A DNA stretch of 64,000 bases from Christensenella timonensis (GTDB lineage: Bacteria > Bacillota > Clostridia > Christensenellales > Christensenellaceae), in assembly GCF_900087015.1 (NCBI RefSeq), contig NZ_FLKP01000002.1, forward strand, positions 1,054,001-1,118,000, written 5' to 3'. The notes below the pieces were generated by a model. The model was not told the DNA's origin and ran no database searches. It saw only the letters and a program-made list of their open reading frames with translations. The position numbers were made by a program, and so were the translations under genes. Shown here piece after piece: positions 32,978 through 41,641 of this stretch. The number at the start of each line of letters is the position of its first letter. The stretch's first letter is position 1.

Positions 32978-33961
32978 GTGGGCAGGAAAAAGGCAGGCGG
33001 ACAGGAAAAACCGATCATGTCCCGGAAGGATCTTTTGATCAAGGTTGCAAAGATGTACTATATTGAACGTAAAACGCAGCAGGAGATATCAGAGAGCATA
33101 TTCCTCTCCCGTTCCAATGTATCGCGGCTGTTGAAGGCATGCGTAGACCAGAAGATCGTGGAATTTTACATCAACGATACCTCGTCCATAGACCAGGAGC
33201 TGCAAAACAAACTGAAAAAGAGGTTCGCGCTCAAAGACGCGATCGTGATCCCGTCGGAATCGGATCGCGACCTGACAAAGATGAAGCTGGGGGAGGCGGT
33301 TGCCGCTTATTTACGTATGCACCTGAAAACGGGGATGACGCTGGGCGTATCGTGGGGGACTACGCTTTATTATGTGTCTTCCATGTTCAAGCATATGGCG
33401 GATACATCGGTGGACGTCGTACAACTGGTAGGCGGTATGGGCGCCAAAAGCATCGATACGGACGGAAGCGAGATCACGCGCCGGATCGCAAAAACGTTGA
33501 ACGGCGACGCATATGTAGCGCGCGTTCCATACATTGTACAAAGCCGAAAATTGCATGACCTGCTTCTCAAAGAGCCGGATATCCAGGCGCATTTTGAGCG
33601 TGCGGCAAAGGTAGATATCGCCCTGGTCGGCATGGGCGCGGCGCAAAAATCCTTGAGCTCGTCGCGCAGGGCCGGTTATTTGAGTGATACGGATATGGAA
33701 AAGCTGGAAAAGGAAGGCGCGGTGGCAGACATCTGCGGCATACAGATCGACGCGCAGGGCAAGCCGTGCGCAGAAGAGTTCAGCGGGCGCATCATTGGTA
33801 TCGGGTACGAGGCGATCCGGCGGATTCCGCAGGTGATGGGTGTTTCCGTCGGTGTGGAAAAGACGGACGCGATTCTGTCTTCCCTGAAAAGCGGGATCAT
33901 CAGCGTACTTGCCATCGATGAGGCGGCGGCGTTCTCGGTGCTCGAACGGGAGGAAGGATGA
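32978..33961 (+). CDS. SorC/DeoR-type sugar-binding transcriptional regulator
   Basis: A 327-residue SorC-family regulator: an N-terminal helix-turn-helix (TQQEISESIFLSRSNVSRLL, about 32-51) and a large sugar-isomerase-like effector domain with MTLGVSWGTTLYYV, VQLVGGMGAK and DICGIQIDAQGKP, the usual SorC/CggR/DeoR-Bs blocks. It senses a phosphorylated sugar and represses or activates catabolic genes. GTG 32978 with GGAGAG seven bases upstream is chosen over a TTG at 32954. It is immediately upstream of the first glycyl radical enzyme, whose promoter carries a 14-bp inverted repeat, so it most likely controls that gene cluster. Confidence 0.9.
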   Translation: MGRKKAGGQEKPIMSRKDLLIKVAKMYYIERKTQQEISESIFLSRSNVSRLLKACVDQKIVEFYINDTSSIDQELQNKLKKRFALKDAIVIPSESDRDLTKMKLGEAVAAYLRMHLKTGMTLGVSWGTTLYYVSSMFKHMADTSVDVVQLVGGMGAKSIDTDGSEITRRIAKTLNGDAYVARVPYIVQSRKLHDLLLKEPDIQAHFERAAKVDIALVGMGAAQKSLSSSRRAGYLSDTDMEKLEKEGAVADICGIQIDAQGKPCAEEFSGRIIGIGYEAIRRIPQVMGVSVGVEKTDAILSSLKSGIISVLAIDEAAAFSVLEREEG

Positions 33962-34008
33962 CAATATTTTTCTAAAACTTTCAATTTCTTATTTTTTCTT
34001 ATAAAAAC

Positions 34009-34037
34009 TTGTATTATGTAAAAAGTGTTGTTATACT
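34009..34037 (+). promoter_or_regulatory. Promoter of glycyl radical enzyme 1
   Basis: TTGTAT at 34009-34014, 17 bases, TATACT at 34032-34037. The -10 lies inside the inverted repeat 34020-34058. Confidence 0.65.
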
Positions 34038-34058
34038 ATGGGTGTAACAACACTTTTT
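34020..34058 (+). promoter_or_regulatory. 14-bp inverted repeat over the GRE1 promoter
   Basis: AAAAAGTGTTGTTA (34020-34033) is exactly complementary to 34045-34058, centred just upstream of the predicted start of transcription. As DNA it is a good operator for the adjacent SorC dimer/tetramer; as RNA, with six T residues at its end, it could instead be the terminator of the SorC gene. Both uses are compatible. Confidence 0.65.
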
Positions 34059-34112
34059 TGATGATATTCACAAGGAAGACAATGGAATAAAGGGCTTTTT
34101 GGAGGCGTAACC

Positions 34113-36548
34113 ATGGAAAAAATTTTGAAAAAACGTACGCTGCAATTGGGAATCGACAGTTCGGACATCCTTTCCAAAGACAGTGGCATCTATAAAAGGA
34201 CGCAGGCGCAAAGGCAGTCGCTCATCGATACCGTGCCGCATGTATGCATCGAGCGGGCACGCATCGTGACGCAGGTTTACAAGGAGACGGAGAGCCTGCA
34301 CATATTGACCCGCCGTGCACGTGCTTTTGAGGCGGTACTCAAGCAAATGAGCATCTTTATCCTGGATGGGGAGCTGATCGCGGGACACCAATCCTCCATG
34401 CGGCGCAGCGCGCCGCTGTTCCCGGAATTTGCCGTGGAATGGATCAAGGACGAGATTGACATGTTTGAAACGCGTCCACAGGATAAGTTCGTATTTCCAC
34501 AGGAGGCAAAGAAGGAATTCTTAGAGGGGATATATCCTTATTGGAAAGGAAAAACGCTGGAAGACAACGTGTTCCAGTATATGACGGAAGATATCCGGGC
34601 GCTGCGCTTTGATTCCAGCGTATTCACGCTGGGGATCCACGAAAGCGGCGGCCTTGGACACCTGATGTTCGACTATAACAAAGTGCTGGCATTGGGCTTT
34701 GACGGCATCAAAAAACAGATCGCGCGGTATATGGCGGAATTAAAGCCGTACGAACCGGACTCCATGAAAAAGAGGCTGTTTTACGAATCTTGTATCATGA
34801 TTTGCGACGCAGTGATCGCCTTTGCGCGGCGCTACAGCATATTGGCGCACGAGATGGCGGAGAGGGAAACGGACGAAAAGCGCAGGCAGGAGCTGTTGAA
34901 GATATCTGAAAACTGCGCGCATGTCCCGGAATTTCCGGCGCGTAATTTCTACGAAGCGCTGCAGAGCTTCTGGTTTATGCAGGTCATTCCGCAGATTTAC
35001 GACAACGGCGTTTCTATTTCGCCCGGACGTTTCGACCAATACATGTATCCGTTCTATGAAAAGGATATCCTGGCAGGCGCGCTCAGCAAGGCAGAAGCGC
35101 AGGGCCTGCTGGAAGCGGTATGGATCAAGTTTACGGAGCCGATCAAGCTTTATAACAAGGCGGACGCGGCGTTTTTTGCAGGCTACCCAATGGGGCAGAA
35201 CTTGATCGTAGGCGGACAGGACGAGCTTGGATACGACGCGACCAACGACTTATCTTACCGGTGTTTGGAGGCGCACAGGCATATCCTGCTGGCGCAGCCC
35301 AATTTTTCGGTGCGTTTGCATAACCGTTCGCCGCAGGAATTTAAGATCAAGGTAGTAGAAACGGTCAAATGCGGCAGCGGCATGCCGCAGATGGTGAGCG
35401 ACGAAGTATTTATCCCCTCGTTGATGAAGCTGGGGGTTACCTTAAAGGAAGCGCGCAATTATGCGCTGATCGGCTGCGTCGAGGCGGCTCCGCTCCACAC
35501 ATGGGGGCGCTATAACGGCGGTTATATCAACCTGGTCAAAATGGTGGAGCTGGCCCTGACAAACGGGCAGTGCCTGATTTCCGGGAAACAGGTTTCCGTC
35601 AAGTCGGGCGACGCGACGCAATTCACGTGTTTTGACGATGTATTGGAAGCCTACCGCAAGCAGGTCGAATATTGCACACAGCGGCTGGTGACGTGGAACA
35701 ATTATGTGGATATGGTGCACGAGGAATGTATGCCCACCCCCTTTACCTCTATGCTCATCGACGACTGTATCGCGCAGGGAAAAGACGTGACTGCGGGCGG
35801 AGCGCGGTATAACTGGACAGGGCCTTCCGGCATCGGTATCGCCAACGCGGGAGATGCGCTTTATGCAGTAAAGAAAGCGGTGTTCGATGATAAATTGATG
35901 ACGATGGAGGAACTAATCGGCCTGATGAGGACAGATTTTGAAGGCCATGAGGATACGCGGCTTTTCCTGTGGAATAGGATTGACAAATACGGCAATGACA
36001 AAAGCGAAGTAGACGACATCACTAAGCTGGCAGTGGATATGTTCTTAGACGAGCTGGAACAGTACAATTGTTACCGGAACGGCCCGTTTGTGGCATCTCT
36101 GCTGCCGGTTTCCTCCTATGTGGCGTTCGGCTGGATGACAGGCGCGTCGCCGGACGGACGGCATGCGCGCGAGCCCATTGCGGATGGAATCTCGCCGCAG
36201 AACGGCGTAGATGTGAGCGGGCCGACCGCGGCGGCAAAATCCGTGGCGCATATCGACCATGTGCGGTGTGCGAACGGAATCATCTTCAACCAGAAATATA
36301 ATGCGGAAACCCTGAAGGGCGAGGGCGCGGACAAGAAGATGGTAGATTTCATCACAACATACAATACGCTGGGGGGCGCACATATCCAGCTCAACGTCAT
36401 CGATTCGGATACGCTGCGCGACGCTAAGGCGCATCCGGAAAAACACAAGGGGCTGGTTGTGCGTGTGGCGGGCTACAGCGCGTTTTTCAATGAGCTGGCT
36501 GAAGAGATACAGGACAGCATCATAGAGCGGACAGAACATCAGATTTAA
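34113..36548 (+). CDS. Glycyl radical enzyme 1 (GCVE-type lyase/dehydratase family)
   Basis: An 811-residue glycyl radical enzyme. Cys455 in LIGCVEAAP is the thiyl residue and Glu457 the likely general base; Gly787 in VRVAGYSAFF is the radical glycine, 24 residues from the C terminus as usual. The Glu after the Cys argues against pyruvate formate-lyase (which has a Cys-Cys pair) and for the eliminase branch (diol, choline, hydroxyproline, anhydrosugar phosphate, sulfonate enzymes). The residue after Glu is Ala, not the Pro of GCVEP enzymes. No N-terminal microcompartment-targeting extension and no shell genes are present. About half identical by eye to the enzyme at 41642. Neighbours (SorC regulator, activase, sugar importer, lyxose-isomerase-like cupin) point to a sugar or polyol substrate; not determined. 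Confidence 0.9.
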   Translation: MEKILKKRTLQLGIDSSDILSKDSGIYKRTQAQRQSLIDTVPHVCIERARIVTQVYKETESLHILTRRARAFEAVLKQMSIFILDGELIAGHQSSMRRSAPLFPEFAVEWIKDEIDMFETRPQDKFVFPQEAKKEFLEGIYPYWKGKTLEDNVFQYMTEDIRALRFDSSVFTLGIHESGGLGHLMFDYNKVLALGFDGIKKQIARYMAELKPYEPDSMKKRLFYESCIMICDAVIAFARRYSILAHEMAERETDEKRRQELLKISENCAHVPEFPARNFYEALQSFWFMQVIPQIYDNGVSISPGRFDQYMYPFYEKDILAGALSKAEAQGLLEAVWIKFTEPIKLYNKADAAFFAGYPMGQNLIVGGQDELGYDATNDLSYRCLEAHRHILLAQPNFSVRLHNRSPQEFKIKVVETVKCGSGMPQMVSDEVFIPSLMKLGVTLKEARNYALIGCVEAAPLHTWGRYNGGYINLVKMVELALTNGQCLISGKQVSVKSGDATQFTCFDDVLEAYRKQVEYCTQRLVTWNNYVDMVHEECMPTPFTSMLIDDCIAQGKDVTAGGARYNWTGPSGIGIANAGDALYAVKKAVFDDKLMTMEELIGLMRTDFEGHEDTRLFLWNRIDKYGNDKSEVDDITKLAVDMFLDELEQYNCYRNGPFVASLLPVSSYVAFGWMTGASPDGRHAREPIADGISPQNGVDVSGPTAAAKSVAHIDHVRCANGIIFNQKYNAETLKGEGADKKMVDFITTYNTLGGAHIQLNVIDSDTLRDAKAHPEKHKGLVVRVAGYSAFFNELAEEIQDSIIERTEHQI

Positions 36549-36573
36549 AAAGCCTACAACTACTTTTTTCATT

Positions 36574-36620
36574 TTTAGGCAGGGCGATGGAAAGAAATTC
36601 AAACCGTCGCCCTGCCTAAA
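36574..36620 (+). other. Perfect 14-bp hairpin after GRE1
   Basis: TTTAGGCAGGGCGA (36574-36587) pairs with 36607-36620 around a 19-base loop. The sequence after it is A-rich, not T-rich, so it is not a standard terminator; it may stabilise the GRE1 message. Confidence 0.55.
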
Positions 36621-36663
36621 TTAAAAGAAAAAATAAAAAAATCTAAAAAATAATAAAAAACTA

Positions 36664-36692
36664 TTGAAATACTATAATCAATCTGCTATGAT
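36664..36692 (+). promoter_or_regulatory. Promoter of the activase/ABC/GRE2 operon
   Basis: TTGAAA at 36664-36669, 17 bases, TATGAT at 36687-36692, giving a start near 36700. Confidence 0.75.
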
Positions 36693-36897
36693 AAGCACAT
36701 AAAAGAGAGCGGAGGCTGACTGGGGTACATTTCCGGCAGGAAACGCAGATCACATTAAGAACAATCACAAAGGATTACAACAATAAATATGCAGCGGGAC
36801 AAAACGGTGTACGTGGGTAAAAAGGATAGCAGTTGTCTTTTGTAACGCCGTCTGCTGGAGTGGATCGATATCAGAAACGCGAAAGGGCAATTTATTC

Positions 36898-37791
36898 ATG
36901 GAACCGACCGGAATGATTTTTAATATACAGCGCTACAGCCTGCACGACGGGGACGGCATACGTACCAATATTTTTATGAAAGGATGCCCGCTAAAGTGCA
37001 AATGGTGTTCAAACCCGGAATCGCAGAACTATTTTCCGGAAATGAGCCTTGTGGCGGATAACTGTATGGGCTGCGGCCATTGTTACAAGGTTTGCGAAAC
37101 CAAGGCGCTCACGCCCGATGCATGGAACAGGACATTGTGCACAGGCTGTGGAAAATGCGAATTCATCTGTCCCACTGGCGCACGGGAGATCATGGGGAAA
37201 CGCATGAGCGTCGAGGAAGTGACACAAGAAGTCATGAAAGACCATCCGTTTTACCAGACGTCGGACGGCGGCGTTACCTTCTCGGGCGGCGAACCGCTCA
37301 CGCAGAGCGAATTTTTAGAGCAGCTGGCGATCCGCCTGAAAGGGAATTTCATCCATCTGGCGGTGGAAACCTGCGGGCAGTTCGACTGGGAAAAGGGCAA
37401 AAAAGTACTGGATTATGTAGATCAGATATTGTTTGACATAAAGCACATGGACAGCGCAACCCATAAGGAGCTGACGGGCCTCGGCAACGAGACGATACTG
37501 GAAAACGCACGCAAGGCGGCGCAGCTTAAAAAGGACATGATCGTGCGATTACCGGTGATCGGCGGATATAACAGCGATGACGAGAATATCAAAAAGACAG
37601 CGGCCTTTGCAAAGGAGATCGGCGTTGGGGAAATGCACCTGCTGCCATATCACCGTTTTGGAGAGTCCAAATACAAGAAGATGCATATGGTATATGACTG
37701 CGACGACGCATATACGCCGGACGACCAGGAAATGCAGCGGTTAAAAGGGCTGGCGGAAGGTTACGGCCTTACGGTCAGGATTGGCGGGTAA
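36898..37791 (+). CDS. Glycyl radical enzyme activating enzyme (radical SAM)
   Basis: A 297-residue activase. Cys30, Cys34 and Cys37 (CPLKCKWC) bind the radical-SAM [4Fe-4S] cluster; two further ferredoxin clusters are formed by Cys56/59/62/66 and Cys81/84/87/91. This three-cluster layout is typical of activases for the dehydratase-type glycyl radical enzymes rather than of the shorter PflA. GGVTFSGGEPL (residues about 120-130) is the SAM-binding GGE block. It cleaves SAM to a deoxyadenosyl radical that abstracts hydrogen from the glycine of its partner. It is the only activase in the window, lying between two glycyl radical enzyme genes, so it probably serves both. Confidence 0.95.
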   Translation: MEPTGMIFNIQRYSLHDGDGIRTNIFMKGCPLKCKWCSNPESQNYFPEMSLVADNCMGCGHCYKVCETKALTPDAWNRTLCTGCGKCEFICPTGAREIMGKRMSVEEVTQEVMKDHPFYQTSDGGVTFSGGEPLTQSEFLEQLAIRLKGNFIHLAVETCGQFDWEKGKKVLDYVDQILFDIKHMDSATHKELTGLGNETILENARKAAQLKKDMIVRLPVIGGYNSDDENIKKTAAFAKEIGVGEMHLLPYHRFGESKYKKMHMVYDCDDAYTPDDQEMQRLKGLAEGYGLTVRIGG

Positions 37792-37843
37792 TCATTTTAA
37801 AAGTGAAATAGATGAAGAATGATGGTTGAAGGAGGGAAAAGAA

Positions 37844-39358
37844 TTGCCGGACACAAAAGCACTTGAAATGAAGAATATAACAAAAAGCTTCATGGGCGTC
37901 CATGCGTTAAAAGATGTCAGTTTTTCGGCGTACAAGGGGAAAGTCAACGTACTGATAGGCGAAAACGGGGCAGGGAAATCTACCCTGATGAAAATACTGG
38001 CTGGCGCATACCACAAGGATTCCGGAGAAATTTTCATTGATGGGAAAGAGGTAGAGATACACAACCCGAACGACTCGATGGCCAACAAGGTCGCGATGAT
38101 CTACCAGGAGCTTAACCTGTGCCGAGATATGACGGTTCAGGAAAACGTGTTCCTGGGAAAAGAGATCACCAAGGGCATGCTCATCAATAAGAAGGAAACA
38201 ATGAAGCGCACCGCGGATTTGATGAAAAGATACGAGATGGGGATCAATCCCACCGACGTGGTGAGCAAACTAAGCGTTGCCAAGCAGCAGATGCTGGAGA
38301 TCGTCAAGGCGCTTTCCGTGGATGCGAAGATCATTGTTATGGACGAGCCGACCTCGTCGCTCACGCTGCAGGAAGTGGAACACCTGTTCCGCATTATCAA
38401 GCAGCTGACGGAAGACGGCGTAACGATCATTTACATTTCGCACCGTATGGAAGAGCTGTTTGAGATCGGGAACTATATCACGGTCATGCGCGACGGCGAA
38501 TACATCGGCGAATGGCCGATCGAGCAGGTAACGCAGGACCAGCTGATCACCTCGATGGTGGGACGCGAGATCACGCAGATGTTCCCCAAGCAGGAAGTAC
38601 CCATCGGCGATACCGTACTGAAGGTCGAGGGGCTGACGAAAAAAGGCGTGTTCAACGATATCAGCTTTGAACTGAAGCGCGGGGAGATCCTCGGGTTTTC
38701 CGGGCTGGTGGGCGCAGGGCGTACGGAGGTGGCGCTTTCCATTTTCGGGGCTATGAAGCATGACAGCGGCGAGATCAGCGTGGACGGGAAAAAGGTAAAG
38801 ATCAGGAACCCGTACGACGCGATGAAGCATAAACTGGCATATCTGCCGGAAGACAGAAAAGTACTGGGCGTTGACCTGAACAGCAAAATCAGGAATAACA
38901 TCAGCGTGACGAACATGGATAAGATCACAAAGGCAGGTTTCCTCAATTTCAAAAAGGAAACGGAGATATGCAACGAGGCGGTCAGGCAGCTTAGGATCAA
39001 GACGCCGTCCATCATGCAGCTCGTGGGAAACCTTTCGGGCGGTAACCAACAGAAAGTTGCGCTCGCAAAATGGATCACGCGGGACGTGGACGTACTGATC
39101 CTGGATGAGCCGACAAGAGGCGTTGACGTCGGCGCGAAAGAAGAAATACATAAGATCATTGTGGAGCTTGCGCGGCAGGGGATCGGCATCATCCTGATCT
39201 CGTCCGAGCTGCCCGAGGTACTGGGGATGTCCGACCGGATCATCGTCATGCACGAAGGAGAGATGAAGGCGGTACTGAATGCACAGGAAGCGACGCAAGA
39301 GAGGATCATGTCATATTCGGTGGGAAACACAGAACAAATTGAAGGGGGACTCAGTTAA
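37844..39358 (+). CDS. Sugar ABC transporter ATP-binding protein (two NBDs)
   Basis: A 504-residue RbsA-type double ATPase. NBD1: Walker A GENGAGKST, Walker B IIVMDEPTSSL. NBD2: relaxed P-loop GLVGAGRTEV, signature LSGGNQQKVALAKWI and Walker B LILDEPTRGVDVGAK, all canonical for the family. TTG 37844 has GGAGGG seven bases upstream and is preferred to an upstream in-frame TTG. It begins a complete importer (ATPase, permease, binding protein) between the activase and the second glycyl radical enzyme, in the same operon, so it very likely imports the substrate of that enzyme. Confidence 0.93.
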   Translation: MPDTKALEMKNITKSFMGVHALKDVSFSAYKGKVNVLIGENGAGKSTLMKILAGAYHKDSGEIFIDGKEVEIHNPNDSMANKVAMIYQELNLCRDMTVQENVFLGKEITKGMLINKKETMKRTADLMKRYEMGINPTDVVSKLSVAKQQMLEIVKALSVDAKIIVMDEPTSSLTLQEVEHLFRIIKQLTEDGVTIIYISHRMEELFEIGNYITVMRDGEYIGEWPIEQVTQDQLITSMVGREITQMFPKQEVPIGDTVLKVEGLTKKGVFNDISFELKRGEILGFSGLVGAGRTEVALSIFGAMKHDSGEISVDGKKVKIRNPYDAMKHKLAYLPEDRKVLGVDLNSKIRNNISVTNMDKITKAGFLNFKKETEICNEAVRQLRIKTPSIMQLVGNLSGGNQQKVALAKWITRDVDVLILDEPTRGVDVGAKEEIHKIIVELARQGIGIILISSELPEVLGMSDRIIVMHEGEMKAVLNAQEATQERIMSYSVGNTEQIEGGLS

Positions 39359-39360
39359 TT

Positions 39361-40329
39361 ATGGACAAGGAAGTAGCATTGGCAAAGGAAAATACGGTGT
39401 GGGGGAAGATCAAACGTTTCCCGCAGCTCAGTATCGTATGTGCGTTTATCGTATTGTTCGTAGTACTCTCAATTGCCTCGGATTCGTTCCTTACGGAAAG
39501 TAACCTGATCAACGTAGTGCGGCAGGCTTCTCCGTCGCTGATCGTGGCAATCGGTATGACGTTCGTGCTGATTTTGGGCGGGATCGACCTTTCGGTTGGT
39601 TCGGTTGCCTGCCTGGCGGGAACGCTCGCGGCAGGGTTTATGACCACAAACGGCCTTTCGGTACCGGTGGGATTGCTGTTGGGGCTGTTGGTAGGCGCAG
39701 CGATCGGGCTTATCAACGGTATCATCATCGCTAAGGTAAAAATCCCGGCATTCATCGTAACGCTGGCGCTGATGAGTACGGCGCGCGGCCTGGCGCTCGT
39801 TTACACGGGCGGCCGTCCGATCACGAATATCCCGGAAGCGGCATTGCAGCTCGGCAGGGGCTATGTAGGGGCGATCCCGATCCCGGTCATCATCATGATC
39901 GTGGTGGTAGCGGTTGCATGGATCGTCTTAAGCTCCACAAAATTTGGCCGCCACGTATACGCGACCGGCGGCAACGAAGAGTGTGCGCGGCTTTCCGGTA
40001 TCAAGGTAGACTGGACGAAGATCGCGGTCTATACGATCAGCGGTTTTACGGCCGGCCTCACAGGTATCCTGCTCACGATGCGCCTGGCATCCGGCCAGCC
40101 GACATTGGGACAGGGCATGGAGCTCGACGCGATCGCGGCGGTCGTCCTCGGCGGAACGGCGCTGACAGGCGGCAAGGGGTACATCTTTGGTACGATCATC
40201 GGCTGCCTGTTCATGCAGCTGTTGAGCAACGGCTTCAACATTTTGGGTATTTCGTCCTTCTGGCAGCAGGTATTTACAGGTATCATCCTGCTTGTGGCGG
40301 TCAGCCTGTACGAAAAAGGGAATAAATAA
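39361..40329 (+). CDS. Sugar ABC transporter permease
   Basis: A 322-residue RbsC-family permease with about eight to ten membrane segments. IGMTFVLILGGIDLSVGSVA (about 62-81) and VVLGGTALTGGKGYIFG are the family motifs. It follows the ATPase by two bases. Only one permease is encoded here, so a homodimeric channel is expected, unlike the two-permease importer at 7-9 kb. Confidence 0.93.
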   Translation: MDKEVALAKENTVWGKIKRFPQLSIVCAFIVLFVVLSIASDSFLTESNLINVVRQASPSLIVAIGMTFVLILGGIDLSVGSVACLAGTLAAGFMTTNGLSVPVGLLLGLLVGAAIGLINGIIIAKVKIPAFIVTLALMSTARGLALVYTGGRPITNIPEAALQLGRGYVGAIPIPVIIMIVVVAVAWIVLSSTKFGRHVYATGGNEECARLSGIKVDWTKIAVYTISGFTAGLTGILLTMRLASGQPTLGQGMELDAIAAVVLGGTALTGGKGYIFGTIIGCLFMQLLSNGFNILGISSFWQQVFTGIILLVAVSLYEKGNK

Positions 40330-40383
40330 GTTAAGTTTGCACGGAGAAACCGTGCGCAATATAAATAAAACGGAGGAAAAGAA

Positions 40384-41466
40384 ATGAAGAAAGTATTGGT
40401 ATTGGTACTTGCAGTGGCTATGGCAGTTACAGCTTTTGTTGGCTGTGCTGCTCCGGCTGCTCAAGAATCCTCGGCGGCTCCTTCTGAGAGCGCAGCTGCT
40501 CCCAGCGAAAGCGCGGCAGCCAGCGAAGGTGCAGAATCTGCAGCACCGGCAGCGGATGGAGACATCACGATCGGCCTTACACTGATGGACTACAACTTCC
40601 CCTTCTTCCAGGATATGCTGGCAGCAGCTAAGAAGGAAGCGGAAGCACAGGGCGTTAAGCTCATCGACCTTGACGGTGCGGGCGATGTCCAGAAGCAGCT
40701 CGAGGGTGTTGAAGATATGATCAGCGGTACGAAAGTAAACGCGCTTATCTTAAACCCGGTTGACTCGGCAGCGATCTCCCCGGCGACTCTGGAAGCAAAT
40801 GCGGCTGGCATCCCGGTTGTAACGGTTGACGTTCGTTCCGAGCAGGGCGACGTTGTGGCCCATGTAGCATCCAACAACATGGATATCGGACGTGAAGCAG
40901 GCAAATATGCTGTAGAGCTCTTAAAAGAAAGAAACGGTTCCGAAAAGGGCAAAGTACTGATCATCGGCTATCCGCAGATCACATCCATCTCCGACCGTGC
41001 GGCTGGTTTCCAGGAAATCATGGAACAGTATCCTGACATCGAAGTGGTTGAACAGGATCCGACGAACCTGAACGTACAGGAAGCGCAGACACTGATGGAG
41101 AACCTGACGCAGACCTATCCGGAAGGAACGCTGGACATCGTATACGGCGCAAACGCAACGAATGCGGTAGGCGTTATCTCCGCGACAGAAGCAGCGGGCA
41201 GAACAGACTATGACATCATCGGCGTGGACGACGATCCGGAAATCCTGAACGCAATCTCCAAGAACGGCGTAACGGCTGCAACGGTTGTACAGGCTCCGAT
41301 CGAAATGGGCAAACTGGCAGTACAGATCGCTGTTAAGGCGGCAAAGGGCGAAACGATCGACGAATCCGAAGTTGCTACTCCCCTGACGGTTGTGACGAGG
41401 GAAACATACGCGGACTTCATGAAGACATACGAACAGAACCAGAAAGACATCGAAGCTTATAAATAA
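40384..41466 (+). CDS. Sugar ABC transporter substrate-binding lipoprotein
   Basis: A 360-residue ribose-type binding lipoprotein. Signal peptide ends at FVGC (Cys21), followed by an Ala/Ser/Glu linker to about 55. The binding domain starts ITIGLTLMDYNFPFFQDMLA, close to RbsB-like proteins, and includes GTKVNALILNPVDSAAISP and DYDIIGVDDDPEIL. It delivers a pentose-, hexose- or polyol-sized ligand to the permease encoded upstream. GGAGG precedes the start. A hairpin follows the gene (41498-41531), as expected for a highly expressed binding protein. Confidence 0.93.
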   Translation: MKKVLVLVLAVAMAVTAFVGCAAPAAQESSAAPSESAAAPSESAAASEGAESAAPAADGDITIGLTLMDYNFPFFQDMLAAAKKEAEAQGVKLIDLDGAGDVQKQLEGVEDMISGTKVNALILNPVDSAAISPATLEANAAGIPVVTVDVRSEQGDVVAHVASNNMDIGREAGKYAVELLKERNGSEKGKVLIIGYPQITSISDRAAGFQEIMEQYPDIEVVEQDPTNLNVQEAQTLMENLTQTYPEGTLDIVYGANATNAVGVISATEAAGRTDYDIIGVDDDPEILNAISKNGVTAATVVQAPIEMGKLAVQIAVKAAKGETIDESEVATPLTVVTRETYADFMKTYEQNQKDIEAYK

Positions 41467-41497
41467 GAAACACCAGTAAGATTTGGTTCGATATGGT

Positions 41498-41531
41498 TTT
41501 GAGGCAGGGACGTAAGGCTCCCTGTCTCAAA
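41498..41531 (+). other. Hairpin between binding protein and GRE2 genes
   Basis: TTTGAGGCAGGGA pairs with 41519-41531 with one G-T pair. No T-run follows. It may stabilise the binding-protein message or partially stop transcription before GRE2. Confidence 0.55.
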
Positions 41532-41574
41532 GCTGTATCTTGGAAAAATAAAAGTGAAGAATTTGGATATACGG

Positions 41575-41598
41575 TAATTGCCAAAGAGGGGGCAATTA
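41575..41598 (+). promoter_or_regulatory. Inverted repeat upstream of GRE2
   Basis: TAATTGCC-N8-GGCAATTA is a perfect 8-bp repeat followed 14 bases later by TATACT (41612-41617), a possible -10. It could be an operator for an internal GRE2 promoter; the -35 is poor. Confidence 0.4.
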
Positions 41599-41641
41599 TT
41601 TCAGATAGATATTATACTCAAACCATAAGGAGGCAATCGCT

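Larger units (their letters stand above)
36549..36897 (+). other. Intergenic region and long leader before the activase
   Basis: It holds a perfect 14-bp inverted repeat at 36574-36620, a near-consensus promoter at 36664-36692 and then about 200 bases of untranslated leader. I see no small gene and recognise no known riboswitch in the leader. AAAGGG about ten bases before the activase ATG is the probable ribosome site. Confidence 0.6.

Noticed and set aside
34113-36548. Annotation as pyruvate formate-lyase
   Set aside because: The active site is GCVE, not the Cys-Cys pair of pyruvate formate-lyase, and the activase has two extra ferredoxin clusters.
36577-36617. Intrinsic terminator after GRE1
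   Set aside because: The stem is perfect but no T-run follows on either strand, so it is recorded only as a hairpin.
41612-41617. Strong internal promoter before GRE2
   Set aside because: TATACT is a possible -10 but there is no acceptable -35 at 16-18 bases, so it is only mentioned with the nearby inverted repeat.
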